Assembly: GCA_027625915.1 (NCBI GenBank)
Contig: JANTQA010000070.1
Location: forward strand, 9,553,001 to 9,617,000
Direction: 5' to 3'
Length of the DNA stretch: 64,000 nt
From: Anaeramoeba flamelloides
Lineage: Eukaryota; Metamonada; Anaeramoebidae
Position 1 is the first letter of the stretch. Each line of letters opens with the position of its first letter. The notes under the pieces were generated by a model. It was not told the origin of the DNA. It ran no database searches and worked only from the letters and a program-made list of their open reading frames with translations. The position numbers and the translations under genes were made by a program. Positions 46,775-59,025 of the stretch are shown in pieces.

Positions 46775-49022
46775 TTATGCCAAGTAATTGTAAACATTTT
46801 TTTGACCTTTAGCTCTTTCTAAATATTCTTTATCAATTAACAAATCAATACATTTTTTGATCATACGAATATTAGGTCTAAATCTACTTTGCAATTGAGA
46901 AATAACTTCTGTCATTAAATCTTTATGGTTTAAGGTTTTACGTGCCTTCATAATTCTATTGTTGGTTAAAAATAAAAATTAAAAATGTAAATTAAAAGAA
47001 ATGCAATTTAGGTATTTTGTTTAAAAAAATAATATGGAAAAAAAAAAAAAAGCAAGAAAGAAGATTAAAATTAAAATTACCTGACAATGGAAGCTTGAAT
47101 AAGCATTTTTCTTTCTTCTTCAATTTGTTGATGAGTAATTTCGTTTTCACGTTTTTTTTGAATAGCCATTGAAATATTTAATTGAACTCTGTTTCTTTCA
47201 TTTTTGTAACCGTTATTAACTTTGTAAATTGTTCCTTCTTCGTGAACTTTTTTAGTTGCTCTTAGAACTTTAGTTTTGACTAAGATTGCCAAAACACCCT
47301 CTAAAAATTCATTTGATAATTGTAAATTTTCTTGAATTTCTTCGAATTTGATTTCAACTTTTTCGTTAAAAAGCAATAATACACCCATTTGGTATGTTGA
47401 TACAAGGAAAATATATCTTCGATCTAATTAAGGTTAAATTATAAAATTGAAAGATGATCAGTGAATAGAAAAGAATATGGTTAAAATTTAGTTGTTGCAT
47501 TATTAAAAAAAAAATTAAAAAAAAAATATTATAATTAGAAAATGAAATTCCATATCTAAAATATAATTTATAATAGGCCAAGAGAAAAAAAAAATAAAAA
47601 ATTTCAAAAGATTTACTTCTAATTTTAGTAGTTAATTCACCTCTCGAAAGTTGATGTAACCAATTTAATTTTCTACCATTATGAATATTACCATAGTAGT
47701 CAGAGAATCTAACAACGCAACCCTCAAGATTTCCTGGGATGACGAATTTGGTGTTTGGGATCGACAATGGCCAAAATCCTGTAGCTAAAACCATGATTTC
47801 AAAATCGACTTGAAGTTTAATTTCTTTTTCTTTTAAGGATTCTTTGAAATTTTCGTTCATATCTCTTGAGACCTTGATATCATTAAACATTCTTTGGAGT
47901 TTTGAAGACCATTCGTACCCACAAGCGGCCTTTAATTTACTGATCATACTACCCTCGGCGTCTTCTGAAACCGAAGTTTTATAAATTAATCTTTTAGCAA
48001 GCATTTTGGAATAAAATTTCTGGAAAACATCCTTATCTTCGAGATATTTAAATACAACCATAACATCGTTTAAGGTTTCCTCTAATTGTGATTCTTCAGG
48101 ATTCTTGGATGACTTTTTCAAGAGCATGTCACAAAATTTGGCAACCAATTCCGGCGAGGTTGATTGGGATTTGGCTAATTTGGAAACTGGGTTTTGGTTC
48201 ATAAATCTTCTACAGGCCTTGTCGAGTGCAGTAATAAATCCACTATCCTTTTCAAACGCCTTTTCGACGACGTCATAATATTTTTTATATACGCCCAACA
48301 TTACTTCGACGTATTGTCTTGGCTTTTTGATCGCTGTTTGTTTAACCTCATCCAATTGCTCCAGTCCCTTTGTCTGGATGTGCTTTTCAAGGGTTTCAAT
48401 CAAGGGTTGAAGTCCGTTTTCAATTCTTTTTAATAATTTATACATTCTTTTTAAATCCTTCGTTTTGTCGTCCTTAATCAAGGTTTCAAATTCGTTCCAG
48501 AGAATTTTTAATTTTTTAACAACCAAGGTTCGGATACATTTCTCCATTAACCCCTTTTCAGTGGATGGGTGTAAATATGAATTGACACGTAAAAGTTCTT
48601 CATCAATTCTTGCTTCAGCTTTGATCATATATTCGGACACATTGTTTTCAGATAAAATTTTACTTGCTTCTCGAGAGTAAAACAAATCGGTGTCTTTGAA
48701 AAATGGCGCTTCAAATTCCTTTTTATAGACTTCAAGTGAGCCATCAGGGTTGATTGTTTGTCCAAGTGCGACAAAAATATCACAAATTCTTTTCATTAAT
48801 TGTCGATCAACATGTTCGCCACCTCTTTCATTTTGAATAAATTGGAGCATCGCAGATAAGACTTTATTTTTTAATGGTTTAAAGGTGATGTTATTGAAAA
48901 AGACTAAATGTAACTATTTCGATTTATTTGAGTTTAAATTTAGATTGGTTTTGTTATTTGTGAAAGGGGTAGTAGGAGAAAATAAAGGAATGAATAAAAA
49001 ATAAAAAATTGTTTTTATCGAA

Positions 49023-49074
<52 letters not shown>

Positions 49075-49406
49075 AAAAAGAAACAAAGGAAGGATCAAAA
49101 AGGAGAAAATTTTTCCAAAAGTAAAAAAAAGAAATAAAAAGAAATAGTGAAAGTGTAGAGTTGTCTCAGAAAATATCGGGTATTATTTTTTTTTTTTTTG
49201 GTTTGCAAAGATCTTTAAAAAGAAGGTTATGAGTGAATTTAAGAATTGTAAAAATTATTCTTTTTTCTTTTTTGTTTTTTGTTTATTATTTTTTCTCATT
49301 TTAAGGAATTTGTTTAACCTCAAGAAAATTTAAGTGAGTAAGTGGAAGAAGCATACTTACCAAGACAAAAAGTTGAAGATTTTCAGAAAAAAAAAAAAAA
49401 AAAAAA

Positions 49407-49446
<40 letters not shown>

Positions 49447-50230
49447 AAAAAAAAATTTTACAGTGTAAACATCATAAATCTTGTCGCTTGAAATGTTTTG
49501 TTGGTGTGTGTTTCTTCTTTTTGTTGGTTCATAATAAATTTTATCAAGATGTGCAAAAATAGATTTGACATACTTGGCAGCAGTAATATAGTTTGTCCAA
49601 CTATTAGCAAGGGTACTTAATAAAGGCTCTTCAATTTTTCCTTCACATTTCTTATACATTGCCTCAACACGTTTTCTTAATAATTCGCTGAGTCTTCTAT
49701 AAACTTCTTTTCCACCAGCATTTGTTTGTTCTCCTCTTCCTCTTCCTCTTCCTCTTCCTCGGCCTCTACCTCTTCCTCTTCCTCTTCCCCCTTGGCTTGA
49801 ATTTGGACCTTTTTTACAAAGTTGAAAAACATCGCTTTAAGTTTTAAAGTCAAGTGTTTGTTTGGTAAAGTAAGGTAGGATTGTACAAAAAAATTATAAA
49901 AATAAAAAAAAAAAAAAAAAAGTAAATTAATTTTTTGAAAAAAGAAATTGAGAAAAAAAATTTTTGTTTTTTGTTTTCTTTTTTTTTTGTTTGTTTGTTT
50001 CATTTTTCTTCTGAAAACAAAAAAATATCTTACTTGTAACTTTTCATCCAAATTTCACCTGAAAGACCAGCACCAAGATCGTCCATGATTGAAGTAGCAG
50101 ATTTTTCTACATTGACCCATGTTTTATTAAAATCAAATTGCATTCTTTCTTGTCTTTTACGACGCCTCATTTCAAACCAGTCTTCTCCCGAAGATTCATA
50201 CGATGATGAAGATGATGAGCTTGTTAACAT
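46775..50230 (-). CDS. CUL1: Cullin-1 with RG-rich insert
   Basis: Cullin-1 scaffolds SCF ubiquitin ligases, holding SKP1/F-box proteins at its N-terminus and RBX1-E2 at its C-terminus. Exons are 50034-50230, 49462-49834, 47617-48913, 47081-47423 and 46775-46955; phases 2, 0, 1 and 2 all match, giving 796 aa. The N-terminus is Ser-rich, then QFDFNKTW and WMKSYNDVFQLC. An insert of nine RG dipeptides follows at about residues 81-102, in the place of the variable loop of animal CUL1 (before [13 protein letters not shown]). The cullin homology domain shows [24 protein letters not shown] and [12 protein letters not shown]. The neddylation site is in [11 protein letters not shown] (Lys about 740), and the C-terminus, [20 protein letters not shown]...YNYLA, matches CUL1 rather than CUL3 or CUL4. 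Introns are 125-548 nt; the 548-nt one carries runs of 49 and more A. Confidence 0.93.
49024..49072 (+). repeat. 49-nt poly-A tract in cullin-1 intron
   Basis: An uninterrupted A run (T run on the coding strand) within the 48914-49461 intron. Shorter A tracts follow at 49389-49443, immediately inside the same intron. Confidence 0.95.
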
Positions 50231-51820
50231 TTTTTTTTAATAAAATTTTATCTTTAAAATATACAAAAACTAATTGAAAAAATAAAAAAAAATGAAAGTT
50301 TCTAATACAGAAATACTTTTGAGAAAAATTGTAATTGTCTGAAACTGAAAGTAATTTGAATTAAAAAATGCACAACTCTATAGAAATAAAGGAGAAAGGG
50401 ATCAAACGTCTTATTTAGATAAATGAATAACAAAAAGTTTTTATTTTTGAGATAGAATTATTCGAGAAGAAGCGATTTTTAAACCAAAACTATAATTTAA
50501 AGAAGAGATAGAATCAGAGAAAAAGATGTTTTTTTTGTTTTTTCTGATTAATTGTACAATGTGAGAATTGAAAAGAATAAAATCCAAAAAAGAGCTAATT
50601 CAATGTTTTAAAAATAGATCAAACTGAGGTTCTTTGATCGCAAAGATTGGATAATTTTATTGAACTTATTTATTTAGCTAAAATAAAATTGAATTCCTTC
50701 TTCATGTGAGATTATTTTAATTTGAAAAAAATCAATGGAACAATAGATTCCAAGACAATTTTTTAAAGTGGAATTCGAATTGTAATTTTAAAAATGAAAA
50801 AAAGATCTTTGCTACTAACTAATTTTTTTCAACATCATCTCAAATACTTTCTAAAATGGTAAACGGAGATTTTCCAACCAATGTGAATTTTAGTCATTTG
50901 TTCTAATAACTCTTGAAGCTTTGTTTATTTTTGATTTGTTCACCAATGGTTTAATACACAAGAAATTGAGTGTTCAAAGAGACACTAATCTTAAAAATAA
51001 GATTGAATTCATTATCAGTTAATTCAATCGATTCTAAAACATATTAATTGTATATTTTTTGTCACAATTCGAACTTTGATTGGTGATTAATAGTTAACAA
51101 GAAAAAAATCCTTACCACACTAGCTTCTAATTTTCATTTTATCATTCTTTGTTGTTGGATCAAGTTTTGAATACCTGTTTTTGTTGAATGAGGTGAAAAC
51201 AATTTTCACGGAATTTCATTTTAAGAGTTGAGTTTGCAAATTACAGACCGCATATGGAATACTCTAATTTTGAAAAAGATACTCGTATTTGAGTTATAAA
51301 TATGAATAATTTTCTCTTCATTTTCAATTTCCTTTTTGTAACAAAGAGATCAAAACCCCAAATTACAACCTACTTATTGTCTCAATTGATAAAACTGAAA
51401 AATTAATTCAAAATTTATTCCCAATTTAAATTTCAAATACCTACCAAAAAATGAAAAAAGAAGGAAAAATTTTTTCCATTAATAATTCACCAACCACAAA
51501 AGAAAGTTCAAAAAGGATCTGAATTCAAAGATGATTTTACAAAATTTTATATTAATAAAAGTATAATAAAAGAGTTTTCTTATTTTTTGAAAATTAAGAT
51601 ATCAAGTAGAAGCACAAAAAAAGAGTTTTTATTCTTTAGTTCAAATTCTTAACCCATTGGAAGAAATTCAAACCAACACGGTGATTGGTTTCTTCTTTAA
51701 ATTGAATACCATAAGTAAAATCTTACATTTCCAATTTCTCGGATCAACACCAAGAATTATTTTTTTTATTTTTTTAACTATTTTTATATGCAAAAAAACT
51801 TTTTTTGGGCTAAAATTTAA
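50231..51820. other. Intergenic region between divergent cullin-1 and dynamin
   Basis: 1.6 kb separating two divergently oriented genes, so it should contain both promoters. I see no recognisable core-promoter motif, repeat or frame. Confidence 0.5.
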
Positions 51821-54800
51821 ATGAGTTCTGAAGAAGAACCAAAAAACATAAGTATTGAAATATCAAGCGAAGAAGAAGAAGAAGAAGAAGAAGAAGAAGA
51901 AGAAGAAGAAACGAGTCGCGAAGAAGAATCAGGAAGTGAAGAAGAAGAATCAGGAAGTGGTGAAGAAGAATCAGGATCGTCAGAGTATGAAACAGGCTCT
52001 GGCTCTGAAGAATCTGGTTCTGAAGAAAGTGACTCTGAAGCAGGAGAATCGTTTACCACAACAGAAGAAGGAGAAAAACTGATTACAATTGTCAACAAAT
52101 TGCAAGACGTCTTTACAAAGGTCGGGATGGCCAATTTGGATTTACCGCAAATAGCTGTAGTCGGTTGCCAATCGTCCGGTAAATCGTCTGTCCTCGAGTC
52201 TGTTGTCTGAAGAGACTTTTTGCCACGGGGAAGTGGGATTGTGACAAGAAGGCCATTGGCGCTTCAACTAATCCGAGACACATCGATCCAAGACGAATAC
52301 GGTCAATTCTTGCACAAAGGCGAAAAAAAATACTACGACTACAAGGAAATAGAAGCAGAGATTGTCAAGGATACAGATCGAATCACGGGGAAAAATAAAG
52401 GGCTCAGTCCAATTCCGATTAATTTGAAATTATACTCGCCAAATGTTGTCAATTTGACCATGATCGATCTGCCCGGTGTCACAAAGATCGCTGTTGGCGA
52501 TCAACCAGAGTACATTGAAAAACAGATCAATGATATGGTTTTGAATTACATCAGCAGGCCCAATTGTATCATCTTGGCTCTCACACCTGCAAACACAGAT
52601 TTGGCAAATTCCGATTCCTTGAAGTTGGCCAAGCAAGTGGATCCTAAAAGGCAGAGGTCGGTTGGTGTCTTGACAAAGTTGGATCTTATGAACGAAGGAA
52701 CAGACGCCGTAGACATTCTGGAAGGAAGGCTCTTAGATCTGAAGTTTATCGGTGTTGTCAACAGATCTCAAAAGGATCTTCAAAACAATAAAGATGTGAA
52801 ATCTGCACAAAGCACCGAACAACAGTTTTTCAAAAACCATCCTAAATATATGCACATGGCTCATGTTATTGGTTCAAAATATTTAGCCAAAGTGCTGAAC
52901 AATAAACTCATTAACCATATCCAGAAATGCTTACCTCAAATTAACAAAAATGTAGAAATGGAACTAGAATCCGCTCAGAAGCAATTACAAAAGCTAGGTG
53001 TTGACGACGATGATCTTCAACGAAAACAAGTAAGTTTCAGTTCTTTTACTTTTTTTTTTTTAAAAAAGTTCCGAGTTTATTTTGAACACGAAAAAAGATT
53101 AGTTCCAAAAATTCAAAGAATTCAAGTAGTGAAAAAAATACCTTCCATGAAAAAAAACCCTGAAAAGCTTTTTAATTGTGAATATTAGGAAAATTGTGGT
53201 GTAATAATTTCTTCTACTATTATTTTCCAATTAAAAAAAGAATTTTTTTAGTTCACATTCCAAGATATTTTTCTTGTTTATAAACTGAAGAAAATCCAAA
53301 GATCTTCACAACATCGTTTAGAAAGGATATTTTTAGACAATAAATTAAATTTCTTGAGGAAACTCAAAGATAAAATTTTTACTCTGATAATTTGGTTAGA
53401 GTAGTAATAATTAATAATATTCATTTTGGAAATTAAAATAAAAATTTTCATTTATTAATTGGAAAATAACAGTATTTAAAATCAAATCCTGTTTTTTAAG
53501 AATCAAACTCTATAAAATTATAACTCAACCACTCACTAGAATGATTATTAATGAAATTACACCTGTTCAAAACACCATTCAATCAATCAAAAAACAAGAA
53601 TAAAAATGATCATTTTCCAAACTCTTAGCAAACCTCTTTAAAACTCGATTCTTTTTTAAAAAAAGTTGATCTACTTATTCTATCCAACAATTACTTGAGT
53701 ATTCTAGAGGCACCCTACTTTAATGAACTTTAGATGGGTTTATTACTTGATCCATAAAAAATTTGATTATTTATAAAAAGGAATTGATTCAAAATAAAAG
53801 AAATTACAGACCAATTTTCCTAATATTCACAATTAAAAATCTTGTCCTGGATTTTTTTCCTGTACGATATTTTTTCCCTACTATACTATTTGTTTCAAAA
53901 TAAAGGAAACAAAATTTTCATTCAGCTTTCCTAAAAAAAGATTTTTAAATCATGTAAAATTTTTCAAATTTTTAATAATCAAAAAATCAATCTTAAATTA
54001 TTAAATTTCCCTTTTTAGAATTGGCGACTTTGATGATTTATTTTAATTATTGGGATTTTTTTTTTTTTGGAAATTTGATTGAAAATTTGGATCTTTTAAT
54101 TTTACAATTAACAGTATCTCAACCACCTAAAAATAGGAATCCGTTTGTGCTAGATTTTTCAGTAAACTGTTTTTTGAAAGAATTCTTTTTAATTAAAAAA
54201 ATTTCTCAAAGTTTGATTTTACATGAGTTAGACAACCCAATTGTATTTGTATACTGATTTGTCTTTAGGTACCTTTTCATGATATTTGAAATTATAGTTT
54301 TTTTTTTTCCTTATATTTAAGGACTATTCGAATTTTATGGACAATGCCCTTTATTTTTATTACTAACAAGACATTTATTAACGTAAAAAAATGTAAAATT
54401 CAAGAGATATTTTTAAAATTAAGGTGTTTTTTCTCAAATTTTGTCAATTTGAGGAAAACCAAACCCCTTTTCAAACAAAAGGGCACATCTCTCAAATCAT
54501 CAATACCATTGGATTTGATTGTTAATAAGATTATTACTTATTGTTGATTTTCATTTTAATTATTCATTTTTTCATTTTTTGTTTTTTTATTTTTGGATAT
54601 ATTGAATATTGAACAGTTGGAAAATGAAAAAACAAAGATAAGAAGAAAACAATTTGAAAATAATCTACCAGTATAAAAATTGAAACAGTTCAAGTTTGAT
54701 TTCGAATGAGCTAGATATAGGAATTAAGAAAGACCATTATTAAATTAATGCATGGAACAAAGAAAAAAGAGAAATAAAGAAAAAACAATTACAACAAAAT

Positions 54801-55162
54801 AACCAGATGAATTGCGGTTTTATATAGAAAATGAGACTTTTAAGAGCAAACTTTTGACCTTTAAAGAGTTATCAATAAAATGTAAAGAACTTTTTCTCAA
54901 TTCACCTTGTTCAACGGTTTTTATTGATTTTAATTTTTTTTTTCATTACAATTTACAAAACAAGATTTCTCATTTGTAATAAAAGGGCACATCAATTTTT
55001 AAAATATTAAATTTTAATTTTTACTGTTTTGTTTGAATGAGTTTTAAATCCCCAGTTGAGTTTTTTTTTTTTATGTTTTAAATAGTTTCTGAAATTTTAA
55101 AATTATACTACAATTATTTTGATTAAATTATGAATAATTCTTGAATTTTTCTGTGCCCATTT

Positions 55163-55698
55163 TAAACTAAAATTCAAAATTTTCCACACATTTAAAACGT
55201 TCCAAACAATCACAATAATACAATTTCATTGAAATTGGAGATAATTTTGATTTTTGTAAAATATAAAAATCATTTTTTCATCTTTTAGTTTTTGTTTTCA
55301 TTTCATTGTTTGAATTACGTAATTTTTTTCGTTCGATCAAAAATTTTTTTCAACCATTGATATTAGGTTAAAGTTGAGTTGTTCCAAATAGAAGAACTCA
55401 AATAAAATTAGTTGGTGGTATCTAACCCTTTGATCGATCAATATTCCTAATATAATTTCAACAAATTTACCAATGAATTTTTTTGTTTTGCTCTCTCCAA
55501 AATTTTTAACACACCCATGATTTATTAGTATTGATAATTATTTATTTATTGTTTTGTGAGTATTGTAATTTATAAACAAGTGTTAACATTTCAATTTGTG
55601 AATGGTTCTAATTTGGTATTTCTTCTTGAATTAATTAAATAAGTTTTTTTTTTCACAAATCGAATTTTGGTATGTTAAAAATTTTGAATTGGGGTTTA
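55163..55698 (+). mobile_element. AAC-GTT MITE family, copy C (536 bp)
   Basis: It begins taaactaaaattcaaaattt and ends attttgaattggggttta, giving 20-nt inverted ends and TA at both sides. Internal landmarks are shared with copies A, B, D and E (tttcattgaaattggagat, ggtggtatctaaccc). Confidence 0.88.
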
Positions 55699-55789
55699 TT
55701 TGAAAAAGAGTTTATTTTCACCAATCTAAATTCAATATTTAGATTGGAATTCTTCAAAAATCAAAATCCTCTTACGTACCTAGCTACCC

Positions 55790-56110
55790 ACTCCCATTTA
55801 AAAATATCCTTGAGTTTAGGAAGATTGTATAAATATACTTTCATATGAAATTTATAGTTGGATTAGTAAGATGTGAACAAAATAGATTTTAAATTTTCCT
55901 TGTTTTTTTCGAAAATTTAGAAAAAGTTTTTTGATTAATAAATTTTTTAAAAGTAAATCCTCTCAAATACGAAAATTTTGCAATATTTTCCACACCCCCC
56001 GATTTATAACCCATTAAATGGGGTTTATTTATGAGTACATGGCATTTCAACCCCCCGAGAATATAAAATTTGGACTAATCTTAAAATGAACTTTGTAATA
56101 AAACTAAAAC
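55790..56110 (+). repeat. Diverged repeat (pairs with 40740-41150)
   Basis: Located between MITE copies C and D. The best-matching part is 55965-56110, which contains ccacaccccccgat and ggcatttcaaccccccgaga. Confidence 0.5.
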
Positions 56111-56642
56111 CACTATTTTGCTTTTTTTTTTACAAAAGAATCGTGTTATTATTCAAAATGTTTAAAAATTTACCCGATCGGTTAATAAAATAGATATCTG
56201 TTGGCGAAATTTAGTATTTCAAATTAAACAGGGTATACAAGCATATAACCCATTTCAAAAGAATGAAAAACAATAAATTGGGGTTGAATTACTTTAAAAA
56301 AAAAAAAAACAAAATTAATGATTGCCTTACACTTTGAACCATATTTTGACTGCTTAATAGATTTAAAAGTCAAATACTTTTTTTTTTTTTGTAGTAATTT
56401 GAACTTTTAATAATAAAAGCCACGATTGTGTTCTTACTGATATTTGAATTATAAATGGGAATAATTTCCATTTTTTTTTTTTTTTATATCTTTTTTGTAT
56501 ACTAGAATTTAAATTATAAATAGGACACAATTTAGTCTCAATATCTTTTGTTAATTCAACATAATTCAAATAATGTAAAATTCCAGTCCACCCAACATGT
56601 GACAACAAAATTTCTCGACTTTCTTCAACAGTATTTACATTC

Positions 56643-57190
56643 TAAACTAAAATTCAAAATTTTCCACACAGTTAAAACAGTTAAAAGAACCACAATAATT
56701 CAATTTCATTCAAATTGGAAATAATTTTGATTTTTGTTAAAATATAAAAATCATTTGATCACCTTTTTGTGTTTTTAGTTTTCATTTAATTTTTTGATTT
56801 ATGTAACCTGTTTTGTTGGATCAATAATTTTTTCGAACAGTTGATATTATGTTAAAGCCAAGTTCTTCAAAATAGAAAAACTCAAATAAAATTGGTTAAT
56901 GATATCTTAACGCTTTTATCAATTAATGATCCTAATAGAATTTCAAAAAAATTACCAATGAATTTTTTTGTTAAGCTCTCTCCAAAATTTTTAACACAAC
57001 CTTGATTTCTATTAGTATTGATAATTATTTATTTTTTTATTTTTGAGATTATTGTAATTTATAAAAAATTATTAACATTTCAATTGACGAATGAGTTCTA
57101 ATTTGGTATTTCTTCTAGAATTTCTTAAATGAGATTGTTTTTTTTCAAAAATTGAATTTTGGTGTGTTAAAAATTTTGAATTGTAGTTTA
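56643..57190 (+). mobile_element. AAC-GTT MITE family, copy D (548 bp)
   Basis: Ends taaactaaaattcaaaattt and attttgaattgtagttta; TA at both sides. It lies about 940 bp after copy C in the same orientation and is its closest relative here. Confidence 0.88.
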
Positions 57191-58374
57191 GTAGCAATTC
57201 TTGTTTTTTAAAATACTCATCTAAGGTATTTCTAAAAAAGTAAATATTTTTAAAGAAAATTATATTAAATGTAAAAAAAATATTAACTTTTTTTTGTACA
57301 AAACAAGGAACAATAAAATCAAATCGAAAATGGGCAATCTAGTAAAGACACAAACAATATAATAAACTTTAAAATATACAGTTATAAATTTTACCCCTAT
57401 TGAATATTTTATTAAGATTAAACCTCTTTGGAAAAAAACTTTTTACGATCAAAAAGAAAAAAATAGAACCAACCAATTTTCGTCCATGAAAAATATCATA
57501 TAAAAATGAGATCACAAACTTTTATATCTTTCATTAATGTAAGGTCTTACATACAAACTGAAGGAATTTTTATTAACAATTAATGATTGTTAATAATTTT
57601 GAATGTTTCAATAGTTTATTAGGATAGAGTTTAAAAAAGAATTTATAAAATAAAATTGTCATGCTTTTTATGAAATATCTTATTTTATTGTTCCACCTCT
57701 TTTTTTTTTTTTTGAACGCGACCTTAATTATTTGATTATTTATTCATTTGTTATTTTAATGATTATCTAATATCAACAAAAACAAAAAGAAATCAAAATT
57801 TCTTATTAAAAAAAAGCAATTTTAAAAAATTTAAATCAAAAAAGTTTTAAAAAGTCTCACTTAAATAAGTCAACAAACTTTAATCGAGTCATTTTAAGTC
57901 ACTCTTTAAAACTTCTTTGGGCACTATTTTTAAAATGATTCGAATTAATTTACTTTATATTGGGATTTTGAATAATTTTTAAATAAATTTACAATTTAAT
58001 TGAGTGGAGTTGAGTATCACATTTTTTTTTTTTTTTTTGAATTCAAAAGAATTAAGGAATACTTGACATTGCTTTTATTTTATAATTTAAATAAAATAAA
58101 AAAAAAAAAAAAAAAAATTAAAACCTTTCCAACTTTTACTATTTTCTAGATCATTAATAAATTATTTTATTCTCAATAACTTCTATGTTAATTGAATTCC
58201 AATCAATAACCTTCATTTTTTTTTTCTGCCTGAGTTTAAAAGAATTAATTAATTGATCAAAATTGAATTGATTTAATTTTTGAATTCCTTAAAATATATC
58301 TGATAACTTTAATTATTTTTTCTTTTTCGTTGTTAAAATGAATAATTAGAGTTTTTGATCAAAACATATATTAT

Positions 58375-58500
58375 CACGGTATTTGAAATAACTTCGTGAT
58401 GATCTGAAAAAATCGCTATTAGTCCTATGTTATCACAAAAAATCAGAAAATCGCGAAAATATAAAAATCACAATAAAATAAAAATCGAGATAAAATAAAA
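58375..58500. repeat. ATCGCGAT-like motif cluster
   Basis: Degenerate, roughly palindromic motifs with CpG (aaaatcgctatt, aaaatcgcgaaaat, aaaatcgagata) are repeated within 125 nt. A second cluster at 59800-60010 contains atatcgcgaattgtgatat and related units. Such CG-containing words are rare in the surrounding AT-rich DNA. Confidence 0.5.
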
Positions 58501-58744
58501 AAATTATTTTTTTTTTGAAATTCCCTTAAAAAAAATCTCTTGGCTTTTACAAAGCCTTTTCACTTTTGAACATATTCACCTTTAAAAGTGTTAGAAAATG
58601 TTTGAAAGTTTTGTAAAGTATCTTCAAGTGATTTAAAGGTTTGAAAGACAAAAAGCTTTTTAAAATCATGGAATTTTTTGTAGTTGAAAAAAAAATTATT
58701 TTCTTTTTTTTTTTATGATTTAACGAGGAGTTTTTAATGACTCT

Positions 58745-59025
58745 TATTTGTCTTTAGGTTTTTTTTAATTTGAGAAATTAAAAAAAAACCTAGACACTTG
58801 ACGGCACTTTACGGCACTCTACCACACTTCCCGAATTCCTAAATTTTTATTTATAAATTTTGTTAAAGACTCAAAAACAAATTTATTATCCACTAGAGCT
58901 AATAAATATGATGAATCTCTTTTTCTAATAATATCTAAAATAGTAATATTATTTTTTTTTAATATATTAGAAATGTTATTTTTTTTTAATTCTGATATCC
59001 AGATTTTACGATTATTTTCATAGGC
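58745..59025 (-). pseudogene. Hairpin module, AGTGCCGT cluster and fragment of the unknown family, copy 2
   Basis: On the minus strand, 59025-58834 reads without a stop: AYENNRKIWISELKKNNI, then LDIIRKRDSSYLLALVDNK, then FESLTKFINKNLGIR. This is the best copy of the family also seen at 5552-5745 and 23119-23340. It runs directly into the AGTGCCGT-type cluster (58789-58832) and a small hairpin with aggttttttttaatttg arms. I do not recognise the protein; no start is present, so it is a fragment. Confidence 0.6.

Noticed and set aside
49677-50051. Acidic protein frame overlapping cullin-1 exon 2
   Set aside because: The frame needed to link both cullin exons in phase is the RG frame; the acidic run is its +1 shadow, and the remaining residues are intron.
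51821-53188. Two separate dynamin genes: a GTPase-only gene and a stalk-PH-GED gene at 60416
   Set aside because: The donor at 53030 and acceptor at 60416 share phase 0, the protein continues at the right point of the dynamin stalk, and the second part has no start codon. One split gene is simpler.
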